A stretch of 64,000 bases of DNA, taken from Endomicrobium proavitum. Lineage in GTDB: Bacteria > Elusimicrobiota > Endomicrobiia > Endomicrobiales > Endomicrobiaceae. The stretch covers positions 1,178,001-1,242,000 of the forward strand of contig NZ_CP009498.1 of the NCBI RefSeq assembly GCF_001027545.1, given 5' to 3'. Position numbers and translations under genes: made by a program. The notes under the pieces were generated by a model. The model did not search any database. It saw only the letters and a program-made list of their open reading frames with translations, and was not told the DNA's origin. Below are positions 41,523-50,378 of this stretch, piece by piece. Within the stretch, counting starts at the first letter, position 1; each line of letters starts with the position of its first letter.

Positions 41523-42830
41523 ATGGCAGATAATTTTGAAACTCTTTTTGAAAAACGTTTCCCGAAATTCGGCGTAAATAAATCGCGCGAAATATTCAGG
41601 CTTATCAAAGAAATTTCTAAAATATCGCAATTAAGCGACGTTCAAGTTTTAAATTCTATAACGGAAAACAATTACGAAGCCGTAAAAAACAATCTTCTGC
41701 AAAAAAGATATCCTAAAACTTTTCACTTTGCAAAAAAAGATTCTTTTTATCTTCCAAAATACGCCGTTAACCCTGATTTTGCCGTTGATATAAAAAAACC
41801 CGAAGGGTTCGGGTTTAAAACTGTTTTTTACGAACCGTCGGCAAAAAATACAACGGTATTTGAAAACGTTAAAAAACTTTTTCCTGCCGCGGCTTTTACC
41901 GAAATAGAATCGTTAAAATCTTATACTGCCGGTAAAGATTTTACGTTAAAAGATTATAATTCCAGAGGCGAACGCTTATTTTTAGTTAAAGAAAAATACG
42001 ATTTCTTTAAAAAATGCCCCTGCACAAAAAACGTTGTAAACTGCGGCTACTCAATAATGAACTTGGGCATGGGCTGCATTTACGACTGCACTTATTGTTT
42101 TCTGCAAGCTTACCAAAATATCGGCGCAATTGTTTTGCCTTGCAACATAGAAGATTATTTAAAAGAAGAAAAACTTGTTTGGCAAACCTCGGAAATTTTT
42201 AATTACAAACGCATAGGCAGCGGCGAATTTACAGATTCGTTAATTTTTGACCATATCACTAACTTTTCAAAAGATATCATCGCCTTTTTTAAAAAACGCC
42301 ATGATATCTTTTTTGAATTTAAAACAAAAAGCGTAAATATTAAAAATCTGCTTAATTGCGGCGGACAAAAAAATATAGTTGCCGCGTGGAGCGTAAACTC
42401 TCAAAAAATGTGCGAAGAAAACGAGCTAAAAACCCCGCCGCTTGCCGCAAGGCTTTCCGCCGCGCGCGAATGCGCAAAAGCAGGTTTCAGCACAGCGTTT
42501 CATTTTGATCCGATAATTTTTTACGACGGCTGGAAAGAAGGCTACAAAGAAACTATAGACATGATTTTTGATACGGTAGCGCCTGAAAGCATAAAATGGA
42601 TAAGTCTTGGCACGCTTAGAATGCCCGCCGCTCAAAAACAGGTTATGGAAAACCGTTTTCCAAAAACAAATATTTTAAACGGAGAGTTTCTTTTAGGACA
42701 AGATTACAAACTGAGATACGCCAAAAGTTTAAGAGTAGAAATTTATAAATATATTGCAGAATTAATAAAAGCAAAAAAATCCAAAGCGGTTGTTTACTTA
42801 TGCATGGAAGACGAGAACTGCAGCCGCTAA
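41523..42830 (+). CDS. SPL-like radical SAM protein
   Basis: The 435-residue protein has CIYDCTYCFLQAYQN with cluster cysteines C185, C189 and C192, preceded by CGYSIMNLGMG and followed by FEFKTKSVNIKNLL and AWSVNSQKMCEENELKTPPL. This matches the spore photoproduct lyase-like family, also found in non-spore-formers. A true SPL also has a conserved extra Cys near the C-terminus; CMEDENCSR at the end may or may not be equivalent. DNA repair is possible, supported weakly by the pcrA neighbour, but the substrate is unproven. The Shine-Dalgarno is weak (TTGGA). Confidence 0.85.
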   Translation: MADNFETLFEKRFPKFGVNKSREIFRLIKEISKISQLSDVQVLNSITENNYEAVKNNLLQKRYPKTFHFAKKDSFYLPKYAVNPDFAVDIKKPEGFGFKTVFYEPSAKNTTVFENVKKLFPAAAFTEIESLKSYTAGKDFTLKDYNSRGERLFLVKEKYDFFKKCPCTKNVVNCGYSIMNLGMGCIYDCTYCFLQAYQNIGAIVLPCNIEDYLKEEKLVWQTSEIFNYKRIGSGEFTDSLIFDHITNFSKDIIAFFKKRHDIFFEFKTKSVNIKNLLNCGGQKNIVAAWSVNSQKMCEENELKTPPLAARLSAARECAKAGFSTAFHFDPIIFYDGWKEGYKETIDMIFDTVAPESIKWISLGTLRMPAAQKQVMENRFPKTNILNGEFLLGQDYKLRYAKSLRVEIYKYIAELIKAKKSKAVVYLCMEDENCSR

Positions 42831-42889
42831 TTACTTTATTGTAACAATTTATATCTAACGACACTCTATTAAATTGTCATGCAATATAG

Positions 42890-42895
42890 TATAAT
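42890..42895 (+). promoter_or_regulatory. -10 box of the Pmp-like gene
   Basis: TATAAT at 42890-42895 predicts a ~45-nt leader carrying GAGAGGT before the ATG at 42948. The -35 is weak. Confidence 0.5.
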
Positions 42896-42947
42896 AACGA
42901 CTTCAATAACAAAATAACTATAAATTAAATAGCGAGAGGTAACAAAA

Positions 42948-45900
42948 ATGTGTTCTCAAAAGCAGTTTTTAAGTTTTTGTAAATGTTTGGCTGTAGCGGC
43001 GGTATTTTTGTTTTTTGCAGTTTTTGGCATTAAACCGGCAAATGCCGATGCATTCACTTTTGAAAGCTTGAAAAATTTTTTGGAGAGCGCTTCAAATACA
43101 AACATCAGTTTTAGCAGCGCAAACTACGCCGTAGCCGGAGCCCCCTATAGTATTACCGCTTCAAGCGTGGCGGGCTCTATTAAAACGCTTACATTCGGTT
43201 ACGGCAACTATACTCTTGACGCTGAATTATATATAGGAAGAATTACAAACGATAAAAATCTTACGTTAAATTTTTACGCTCCAAACACTGATACGGTTTT
43301 AACGTTTACTAACTTTAAAACTATAGATACCGTAGGCGGAGGAGTATTTAGACAAAACGCAGACGCGGCAACAACTTCAAACATTAGTTTTGACGGAGCT
43401 TTGGGCGTAAAATTTATTGATAATATCACAATGAATTTCTTTGACAACTTTGGCGGAGGCGGAGCTATTTATAACAGCGCGCAAGGCGGCAACGGCGCAG
43501 CTTCTTTCAATTTTGGCGGCTTGGCTCAGTTTTTGGGCAACTCCGTAAATTTTGACGGCTCTTTGGTTGATAATACTACATCAAACAATCTAAACTACGG
43601 CGGAGGCGGAGCAATACTAAACACCGTTTCAGGCAGCAATAGCAACGCATCTTTTACCTTTGGCGGTTTGACGGAATTTACCGGCAACTCTTCAAATTTT
43701 AACGGAACTTGGCGTATCAATTTTCTTAATGCAGGACACTCCGTAGCAGCCTATGCCCCGGGCGGAGCGGCAATTTACAACAGCGTTTCAGGCGGTAGCA
43801 ATATTTCTTCATTTACCTTTGGCGGTTTGACAAAGTTTACCGGCAACTCCGCGAATTTTGACGGAGAGTGGCACATCAATTTTATAGGCAGCAACAACAC
43901 TCTGTCCATATACGGCGGAGGCGGAGCGGCAATTTACAACACTATACAAGGCGGAAAAGCCTCTTTTGCCTTTAACGATGCCGCTGAGTTTACCGGCAAC
44001 TCTACAAGTTTTAACGGAATTTTGGATATTGATTATACTTCCACAATGAACACCGTGCACAAAAACGGAAGAGGCGGAGCGGCAATTTACAACACCATAA
44101 ACAACAATGGCGTCGCTTCTTTTACCTTTGGCGGTTTGGCAAAATTTAACAGCAATTTCGCGCAAGGCACAGGCATAGACGCTTATGGCGGAGCGATATA
44201 CAACAACGCGCAAAGCGGCAATACATCCTTTGCATTTGCCGGTTTTGCGGAATTTTCCGACAACTATACGCATGCCACAAACAGCAACGCCCAAGGCGGA
44301 GCTATTTACAGCTACCTTAACAACAACGCCAATATCTCTTTTGCATTTAACAATTCGGCAAGTTTTATCCGCAACTCGGCAAAAGGTATAGGCAGCGGTT
44401 ATTCCGGCGGCTATGGCGGAGCTATTTATAACACTCTCTTTAACGGCGCCAAATCTTCTTTCACTTTCAACAGCTTGGCTAGTTTTGAGGGAAATTCAAT
44501 TAACAAAGGAATAACTGCCGGCGGTTTTGGTTATGGCGGAGCTATTTACAACAATCCTTTCTTTAGCTCCAATGCTTCTTTCACTTTTGGCGACAGAGCA
44601 AAATTTATTGGCAACTATGGGTTAGGCAGCGTTAGAGGCGGAGCGATATACAGTTCTTCCATTGACCAATCAACCTCAACATTTACTTTTGAAAGTCCTG
44701 CGGAGTTTACCGGCAACTATGTGCAAGGCGGCAATGTATTCGCAGGGGCAATCTACAGCGAAGGGTCATTCTCCAACTATGGACCCAGCTATTACTCCTC
44801 CGACATTTTTGTTTTTGAAGATTCTGCGGAATTTACCGGCAACTATGCTATAGGCAACTATATGTCTTATGGCGGAGCAATTGCCGCTGTCAGTAACGGT
44901 TCAATAATTTTTAACGGGACAACGCGGTTTGCAAATAATTACGTTGCTGCCGGCGGTTTGTTAGAAGGCGTTAATGCCTTTGGCGGAGCTATTTATGTGG
45001 GAAGCGCAAAAATAACATTTAATATCGCTGCAGGCGATAGCGTTCTCTTTAGCGGAAATTTGGCAAGCGGAGCGCCTAACGACATATATCTTGATTTGGG
45101 CGCCTCATTAATTATAAATTCCACAGGTTCTGTAGTTATGGAAGGCGGTATCTTAAGCCATGAAATGACCGGCGCCGATAACTCTATAAAAGTAGAAAAA
45201 AATGGTTCCGGATTATGGGTGTTAGGCGGAAGAAACGAAATATACGGCGATGTATATCTTAACGGCGGAGCGTTAAGTTTTTTAAAAACGTATGCCGATA
45301 AAAACACAGTTAAGACAGTATATAAAGGCGACAAGTTGTCTGTAGGCGTTAATGCCGCGTTAGATTTAAGCAGGAACGGGTTGAGTGAATTTGTAATTTC
45401 AAATGAAACGGCAAGCGGTTGGTTAGATAAAGTAGAAGTTTCCAGTTTTGCCATTAACGGCGGCAGCGTATATGTTGACATTAAAAATGACGGCAAGAGC
45501 GACCAAATTATTACCGTCGGCGCCGTTTTAGACGATATGCAGCTATATTATCGCCCGCGTTACGGCGTTTATGAAAGCGGAACAATATATGATATTGTAA
45601 TATCTACACTGCAAATAAACACAAACGGCAATTATAACGTAATTATAGACAGCCGAGCATTGGTATTTCAAAACGGAAGTTTATCTGCGCAAGGTATGTT
45701 TTCTAACGACGATAAAAAATTCCAAATTAAATTAATGAATGATGCAACAGTGCGGACAACGGTAGTGTCTTCCGATTTTTTAAGCGTTGACAGCGTTAGA
45801 AGTTTTAACCAAAAAAGCGTGGCTAACGCGTTAGATGTATGGACGCACAGATATATTGCAGGCGGCGGGCAAGACAATGCGTTTACAGATATGTTGCAAG

Positions 45901-46979
45901 ACGTAAGTTTTAGCGCCGGCGCGGTTATAGATCAATTTACAAAAGAAGCAACGGCATATTTCTTATCAAATATTTTGAGACAACCCGGTTTGGACGAATC
46001 TTCTCGGGAAATATACGGGGCAATAGAACAGGCAGGCGCATGGGCTAACTTTTTTGGCGAAATAAACAGCATAGGCGACAACGATAACTCAGGCAAATAT
46101 GAAAACAGCGCAGCCGGCGCAACAGTTGGATATAATATTGCTTTAAATAATAACTTGGTTGTAGGAGCTTTTGGCAAATATCGCGCAGACAGCGCTAAGC
46201 AGGCGGCAAGTAAGGCTAACATTAACAGCTTTGGCGGCGGTTTATACGCCCAAACAAAAACTGAAGTTTGGGATTTAAAACTTTTAGTTAACGCAATGCA
46301 AAATAAATATGACATTAGCCGCAATATAGATGTTGCAATTTACGGCGGGGTGGCAAAGTCAAGTTTTGACGGATTGACTATCGGCGGAGATTTAGAATTC
46401 GGCTTAAAAGTAAACATAGCAAAATACGAAGGCTTGACATTTAGACCGTTTGCAGGCTTGCAAGTTGCGCAGGTATCTTATGAAGATATAAAAGAAACCG
46501 GCAGTTCGCAATTAAATTCAGTTATTGGCGGCGGCAGTTATTCAAGGACAGTTGCAAGAATAGGCGCCGGCTTAGAACGGAACCTGCAAAAATATAAATG
46601 GTATGCTCGCGCGGATTTGCGAGCTTTGGTAAGCGCTAACGACGGCAAAATAGAACAGAAACTTCTTGATGCCGGCGCGGCATTTGATGCTTTTGAAGTA
46701 AAAGGGTATAAAGAATCTATACTAAAAGCCGGTATTGCCGTAGGCGGCAGCGTTGAGCTTTCGCAAATTTTTAGTTTATTTGGCGGATTACAAGGGTTGC
46801 TTGGCGATGAATATGTTGAAGGGCAGGTTAACGCCGGCTTAAAAATTGAATTTGGCGGCAATGCTGCGGCAGAAATTGCCAAACACACGGAACTGTCCCC
46901 TATAAGCGCGCAAAGCTTTAACAAGATAGATGATGATATGAATGATATGCCGGATGATTTACAAAATGCCCTTAGATAA
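42948..46979 (+). CDS. Pmp-like autotransporter (1343 aa)
   Basis: A signal peptide (about 1-33, ending KPANA) precedes a ~900-residue passenger with ~13 repeats of 30-40 residues. Each has GGAIYN-type motifs (also GGAAIYN, GGAILN) and FTFGGLxxFxGNS, the GGAI and FxxN motifs that define polymorphic membrane proteins of chlamydiae and predict a beta-helix. Residues ~1010-1310 form an autotransporter beta-barrel (ATVGYNIALNNNLVVGAFG to QVNAGLKIEF). Unlike classical autotransporters, which end at the last strand, ~37 polar residues follow (ending DDLQNALR). It should be displayed at the cell surface, perhaps as an adhesin. Confidence 0.88.
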   Translation: MCSQKQFLSFCKCLAVAAVFLFFAVFGIKPANADAFTFESLKNFLESASNTNISFSSANYAVAGAPYSITASSVAGSIKTLTFGYGNYTLDAELYIGRITNDKNLTLNFYAPNTDTVLTFTNFKTIDTVGGGVFRQNADAATTSNISFDGALGVKFIDNITMNFFDNFGGGGAIYNSAQGGNGAASFNFGGLAQFLGNSVNFDGSLVDNTTSNNLNYGGGGAILNTVSGSNSNASFTFGGLTEFTGNSSNFNGTWRINFLNAGHSVAAYAPGGAAIYNSVSGGSNISSFTFGGLTKFTGNSANFDGEWHINFIGSNNTLSIYGGGGAAIYNTIQGGKASFAFNDAAEFTGNSTSFNGILDIDYTSTMNTVHKNGRGGAAIYNTINNNGVASFTFGGLAKFNSNFAQGTGIDAYGGAIYNNAQSGNTSFAFAGFAEFSDNYTHATNSNAQGGAIYSYLNNNANISFAFNNSASFIRNSAKGIGSGYSGGYGGAIYNTLFNGAKSSFTFNSLASFEGNSINKGITAGGFGYGGAIYNNPFFSSNASFTFGDRAKFIGNYGLGSVRGGAIYSSSIDQSTSTFTFESPAEFTGNYVQGGNVFAGAIYSEGSFSNYGPSYYSSDIFVFEDSAEFTGNYAIGNYMSYGGAIAAVSNGSIIFNGTTRFANNYVAAGGLLEGVNAFGGAIYVGSAKITFNIAAGDSVLFSGNLASGAPNDIYLDLGASLIINSTGSVVMEGGILSHEMTGADNSIKVEKNGSGLWVLGGRNEIYGDVYLNGGALSFLKTYADKNTVKTVYKGDKLSVGVNAALDLSRNGLSEFVISNETASGWLDKVEVSSFAINGGSVYVDIKNDGKSDQIITVGAVLDDMQLYYRPRYGVYESGTIYDIVISTLQINTNGNYNVIIDSRALVFQNGSLSAQGMFSNDDKKFQIKLMNDATVRTTVVSSDFLSVDSVRSFNQKSVANALDVWTHRYIAGGGQDNAFTDMLQDVSFSAGAVIDQFTKEATAYFLSNILRQPGLDESSREIYGAIEQAGAWANFFGEINSIGDNDNSGKYENSAAGATVGYNIALNNNLVVGAFGKYRADSAKQAASKANINSFGGGLYAQTKTEVWDLKLLVNAMQNKYDISRNIDVAIYGGVAKSSFDGLTIGGDLEFGLKVNIAKYEGLTFRPFAGLQVAQVSYEDIKETGSSQLNSVIGGGSYSRTVARIGAGLERNLQKYKWYARADLRALVSANDGKIEQKLLDAGAAFDAFEVKGYKESILKAGIAVGGSVELSQIFSLFGGLQGLLGDEYVEGQVNAGLKIEFGGNAAAEIAKHTELSPISAQSFNKIDDDMNDMPDDLQNALR

Positions 46980-47044
46980 GAAACGGTAAATATAGAAATA
47001 CTTTCTTCTAATATAATAGTAATTATGTTTAGTTCACAAAAAAA

Positions 47045-47080
47045 AAGAAGAGCCAAAGAAATTAATCTTTGGCTCTTCTT
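47045..47080. terminator. Intrinsic terminator after the Pmp-like gene
   Basis: A perfect 15-bp stem (47045-47059 with 47066-47080, AAGAAGAGCCAAAGA) around AATTAA is flanked by A- and T-runs. It also serves the convergent lipoprotein gene. Confidence 0.92.
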
Positions 47081-47109
47081 TTTTGTCTATTAAACCGATA
47101 GTTTAAAGT

Positions 47110-47475
47110 TTATTTTGACGGCGTTGCTGCAGATCCGCTTCCCTGCTGTAAAACTGTGCCTTCTACTTCATATCCTTGTTGACCAAATATAATAACGCTC
47201 CATCCTGACCAACTTACAACACCGTCGGCAAGAGCTACGGCGTCGTTATCTTGTTCTATCGTAGTATCAATTGCCGTTTTCAAATTTGGAGTTGCTAAAG
47301 GAATTCCAAGAATATAAAAAGGTTTATGTTTGCCTTTCACTCTTTTACCTTTCTGAAAACTTTGAGACAAGCTAACATTTTTTGTTGAAATTACGGTAAA
47401 ATCCGTAACTCTGTGATGACAACCTGCAAGAGCAATAACTCCAAAGAAAAATACTGCCAAAAACACGCCTTTCAT
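47110..47475 (-). CDS. Small lipoprotein (121 aa), TRL-like
   Basis: The signal peptide ends in the lipobox ALAGC (Cys ~19). The mature part, HHRVTDFTVISTKNV, then KGKRVKGKHKPFYILGIPLA, NLKTAIDTTIEQDNDAVALA and QQGYEVEGTVL, resembles small envelope lipoproteins related to TRL-type proteins of Gram-negative bacteria; I cannot name the family with certainty. AGGAGA precedes the ATG and a TATAAT lies at 47524-47519. It is convergent with the Pmp-like gene and downstream of nadA on the same strand. Confidence 0.8.
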   Translation of the reverse strand: MKGVFLAVFFFGVIALAGCHHRVTDFTVISTKNVSLSQSFQKGKRVKGKHKPFYILGIPLATPNLKTAIDTTIEQDNDAVALADGVVSWSGWSVIIFGQQGYEVEGTVLQQGSGSAATPSK

Positions 47476-47566
47476 AAACTCTCCTTTTTTGTGTAGTCAT
47501 TTACTAAACATAACTACTATTATAGGACAGATTATAAAACCAACGGTGTCAAGGTGCCATCGGGGT

Positions 47567-47587
47567 GTTGACCCAAATCGGGTCAAC
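47567..47587 (-). repeat. Hairpin repeat 3' of nadA
   Basis: GTTGACCC (47567-47574) and GGGTCAAC (47580-47587) form an 8-bp stem, 24 nt after the nadA stop, with AACGACAATGGG between. No U-run follows, so it is not a classical terminator. A related GGGGTCAATAGCCCC lies downstream of proA. Confidence 0.5.
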
Positions 47588-47611
47588 TTGATTTACTGAC
47601 CCATTGTCGTT

Positions 47612-48523
47612 TTAAGCGCTTTGAATTTTTAACATTCTTTCAATGGGGAGGTAAGCTTTTTTTCGGATTTCTTCGGGGACGGTTACAATGTTTGTTTCGT
47701 TGAATAGAACGTCTAAAACTTTTGCGAGCGTGATTTTTTTCATATTGGGACACACTGCAAGAGAGGAAACGGGATAGAATTTTTTATCAGGATTTTCTTT
47801 TTGGAGTTTATATAAAATACCGGTTTCGGTTCCTATTATAAATTCTTTTTTAGAGCTTGTGGGCACGTATCTGCACATTACGCCCGTGGACATTGCATGG
47901 TCTGCAAGCGCCGCAACTTCAGGACGGCATTCCGGGTGAACTAAAATTTCCGCATTCGGGTGTTCCGCTTTTGCTTTTAAAATATGTTCGGGCAGCATTA
48001 AATTATTGTGCGTAGGGCAAAAGCCGTTCCAAATAAACATTTCTTTCCCCGAATTTTTTTGAACGTAACTTCCCAAATTTCTGTCGGGAACAAAAATTAT
48101 ATCGCCGCTTTCAACGCTTTTAACAACGTTTAACGCGTTTGAGGACGTGCAGCATATATCACTTTCGGCTTTAACCGCCGCCGAAGTATTTACGTAAGCA
48201 ACAACCACGGGATTTTTATATTTTGATTTTAATTCTTTTAAAGCGGAAGCGGTTATCATGTCCGCCATGGGGCAGCCGGCGTTAACGTCCGGAATTAAAA
48301 CTTTTTTTTGCGGACTTAAAATTGCCGCCGTTTCAGCCATAAAATGAACGCCGCAAAAAACTATAATATCGGCCTTGGTTTGGGCGGCTTTGCGGCTTAA
48401 ATCTAAAGAGTCTCCCACAAAATCAGCAACATCCTGAATTTCAGGCAGCTGATAAATATGCGCTAAAATAACGGCGTTTTTTTCTTTCTTAAGTTTATTT
48501 AACTTTTCAGTTATTTCGTTCAT
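47612..48523 (-). CDS. nadA: Quinolinate synthase NadA
   Basis: The 303-residue protein has the three [4Fe-4S] cysteines of NadA in VFCGVHFMAETAAIL, GFCPTHNNLMLPEH and LAVCPNMKKITL, plus VVAYVNTSAAVKAESDICCT, HPECRPEVAALAD and the start KKEKNAVILAHIYQLPEIQD (His that binds substrate). It condenses iminoaspartate with dihydroxyacetone phosphate to quinolinate. nadB and nadC are not adjacent. The sequence upstream holds the IS-split palindromic repeat. Confidence 0.96.
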   Translation of the reverse strand: MNEITEKLNKLKKEKNAVILAHIYQLPEIQDVADFVGDSLDLSRKAAQTKADIIVFCGVHFMAETAAILSPQKKVLIPDVNAGCPMADMITASALKELKSKYKNPVVVAYVNTSAAVKAESDICCTSSNALNVVKSVESGDIIFVPDRNLGSYVQKNSGKEMFIWNGFCPTHNNLMLPEHILKAKAEHPNAEILVHPECRPEVAALADHAMSTGVMCRYVPTSSKKEFIIGTETGILYKLQKENPDKKFYPVSSLAVCPNMKKITLAKVLDVLFNETNIVTVPEEIRKKAYLPIERMLKIQSA

Positions 48524-48549
48524 ATAAGTTTATTTTTAATGTTATGCCA

Positions 48550-48594
48550 AAGCAACAACAAATACCCCGCCCTATCGGGCACCCCTTTTTATAA
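48550..48594. repeat. Palindromic repeat, left part, split by the IS
   Basis: AACAACAAATACCCCGCC, CGGGCACCCCTTTTTATAA resembles the block at 51528-51580. Its other half (TTTATAAAAGGGGAATTGAC) continues at 49678 after the IS. Confidence 0.75.
48588..48594 (+). repeat. 7-bp target-site duplication, left copy
   Basis: TTTATAA at 48588-48594 is repeated at 49678-49684, immediately outside the two terminal inverted repeats. Confidence 0.8.
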
Positions 48595-49677
48595 GGGTTA
48601 ATGTTCAAAAAGTGTGGTTAAAAGAGGTATTTTTCTAACCAGATTACGACGACAAAAAGAAATATTGATACAATGATTATCAAAAGGGTTTAATAAACGT
48701 GTTAAAAACGCTGTAAGTATTGTAAAAGCAATGCCGTAAGAATTCATGGAAAAACAAAGCAAAACAAAACAAGATTTAAGTGTCTTAAATGCTTAAGAAC
48801 ATTTATTTGGAAGAACCGTAGCAACAAACTCAAGAAACAGAAAGTTTGGTTTAAATTGTGGATTACACAAGGCTACACTGTAAAACAATTATCAAAATTG
48901 TCAGAGCATTCGCAATCTACAATTAGAAGGACACTTAAATACTGGCTTTCAAAAGAGCCTAATCTTTGTGATGAAAAAGAGCTGTCAAAAATCACACATG
49001 TTCTTTATGATGCAACATATTTTCACAGAGGCAATTGCTTTTTGGTTTTGGCTGATAACAAAACAAAAAAGATATTTTTCTGCGAATTTGTTAGAAGCGA
49101 AAACTATCAGCAAGCAAGAAACTATTTTGATAGATTAAAAGCATTTGGATTAAGACCAAAAGTTTTAATTTCCGACGCGAATCAAACAATATTGAAAGTC
49201 TTTCAAGATGTTTGGGCTAATGCCATAATGCAAAGATGTTTGATCCATGCCAGTTTCCAAACAATCAGGTTTTTGCATAAAAACTCTAAGACAAAAGCGG
49301 CGCAAGACTTAAAAAGCATTGCCATTGCCTGCTCAAGAATTAAAAGCCAAAAGAATAAAGAAGAATTTGAAAATGCTTATACAAGCTGGCGTTTGAAATA
49401 TGAACCTTTTATAAAATCTTTGCCAAATGAAAGCTATGAATACAAAGAAATAAACAAAGCAAATACTTTTTTAAAAGACTCGTTAAAAGATATTTTCTAT
49501 TTTTTAAAAGATCGTCAAATAGCAAGCAATACGAATTATTTAGAAAATCTATTTAAGACATTAAAAGAAAATATACGCCGTCATAATGGGCTTACTAAAA
49601 AACATAAAATCGCTTTTGTTAAATGGTTTTTTTTCTTTAAAAACCCAAAAAAAACCACACTTTTTGAACATTAACCC
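48595..49677 (+). mobile_element. Complete insertion sequence (1083 bp), IS256/MULE-like
   Basis: Perfect 25-bp terminal inverted repeats (48595-48619 and 49653-49677, starting GGGTTAATGTTC) bound one transposase frame and are flanked by a 7-bp duplication TTTATAA. The target is the centre of a dispersed CCCCTTTT/AAAAGGGG palindrome. The flanking halves join into an intact repeat if the IS is removed, indicating a recent insertion. The family call comes from the DDE pattern and the Cys-His motif QRCLIH; an IS1249-type relationship is possible because of the zinc ribbon encoded upstream. Confidence 0.9.
48856..49674 (+). CDS. DDE transposase, IS256/MULE-like; N-terminal zinc ribbon lies upstream without a normal start
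   Basis: The 272-residue frame from TTG 48856 has an HTH region (YTVKQLSKLSEHSQSTIRR), a first Asp in HVLYDATYFHRGN, a second in KVLISDANQTIL, the MULE/IS256 Cys-His motif MQRCLIHASFQTI and a Glu in TNYLENLFKTLKENI. The same frame is open from 48706 and encodes a CKYC..CLKC zinc ribbon, but stops at 48691-48705 lie just before it and no in-frame ATG or GTG exists. The transposase may therefore be truncated, use a rare start, or need frameshifting. The gene end overlaps the right inverted repeat. Codon use is AT-richer than neighbours. Confidence 0.85.
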   Translation: MWITQGYTVKQLSKLSEHSQSTIRRTLKYWLSKEPNLCDEKELSKITHVLYDATYFHRGNCFLVLADNKTKKIFFCEFVRSENYQQARNYFDRLKAFGLRPKVLISDANQTILKVFQDVWANAIMQRCLIHASFQTIRFLHKNSKTKAAQDLKSIAIACSRIKSQKNKEEFENAYTSWRLKYEPFIKSLPNESYEYKEINKANTFLKDSLKDIFYFLKDRQIASNTNYLENLFKTLKENIRRHNGLTKKHKIAFVKWFFFFKNPKKTTLFEH

Positions 49678-49704
49678 TTTATAAAAGGGGAATTGACAAC
49701 ACTT

Positions 49705-49784
49705 GCTCCTTCCTACTTTCTACTTTAACAACTTGCCGTTACCTATCTTCCTACCATCTCACCCTCTTACCATCTACTTCCCCG
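49705..49784 (-). repeat. Octamer purine-rich array at the metW stop codon
   Basis: On the coding strand AAATAG (metW end) is followed by CGGGGAAGTAGATGG and units TAAGAGGG, TGAGATGG, TAGGAAGA, then TAGGTAACGGCAAG. The block TAGGAAGATARGTAACGGCAAG recurs downstream of the kinase-like gene at 51698. Confidence 0.75.
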
Positions 49785-50378
49785 CTATTTAGAAATTACA
49801 AAAACGGCGGTTTGGGCAAAAAAGTTTGGTAAAAAGTTTACCGATTTGTTTGACGTAAAAAAGAACTCGTTTAAAATTTTATAATTTTTACTTTCGCAAA
49901 ATCTTTTAAAATCCTGTATGCTTAAAAATCTTAAATTCGGCGTGTTATACCACTGATACGGAAGATTTTTTGTTACCGGAGAACGCCCTAAAAACAAATC
50001 TCTTCTGGCGGAATAATACGCGAAATTTGGGAAACCTAAAATAATTTTATCCGCAAGTCTGAAACATTCTTCTATAAACGTATCGGCTTTTTGTATTTGC
50101 TGTATGCTGTTATACAAAATTACATAATCAAAACTTTTGTCCGGATAGGCTTCTATGGCTCCTTCCATATCGGAATGAAACACCGTAAGACCTTTTTCAA
50201 CGCAGGAATAAATTGCGTTTTCGTCTATTTCAACGCCTTGCGCGTTAACGTTTTTGGTTTTAATTAAATAGTTCATAAGCTCGCCGCCGCCGCAGCCCAA
50301 ATCTAAAATTTTGGAATCCGGCTTTATTACGGAAGCTATTTTTGTATATTCAATATGTTCGCTTATTGTTTCAGACAT
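49785..50378 (-). CDS. metW: MetW methyltransferase-like protein
   Basis: The 197-residue class I methyltransferase-fold protein has the SAM motif KILDLGCGGGELMNYL, GVEIDENAIYSCVEKGL and DYVILYNSIQQIQKAD, then FPNFAYYSARRDLFLGRSPV and LPYQWYNTPNLRFLSIQDFK, all typical of MetW. MetW works with MetX in methionine synthesis, reported in some bacteria to be required for MetX activity. It directly abuts metX, so the two are cotranscribed and translationally coupled. The stop codon leads into a purine array. Confidence 0.94.
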   Translation of the reverse strand: MSETISEHIEYTKIASVIKPDSKILDLGCGGGELMNYLIKTKNVNAQGVEIDENAIYSCVEKGLTVFHSDMEGAIEAYPDKSFDYVILYNSIQQIQKADTFIEECFRLADKIILGFPNFAYYSARRDLFLGRSPVTKNLPYQWYNTPNLRFLSIQDFKRFCESKNYKILNEFFFTSNKSVNFLPNFFAQTAVFVISK

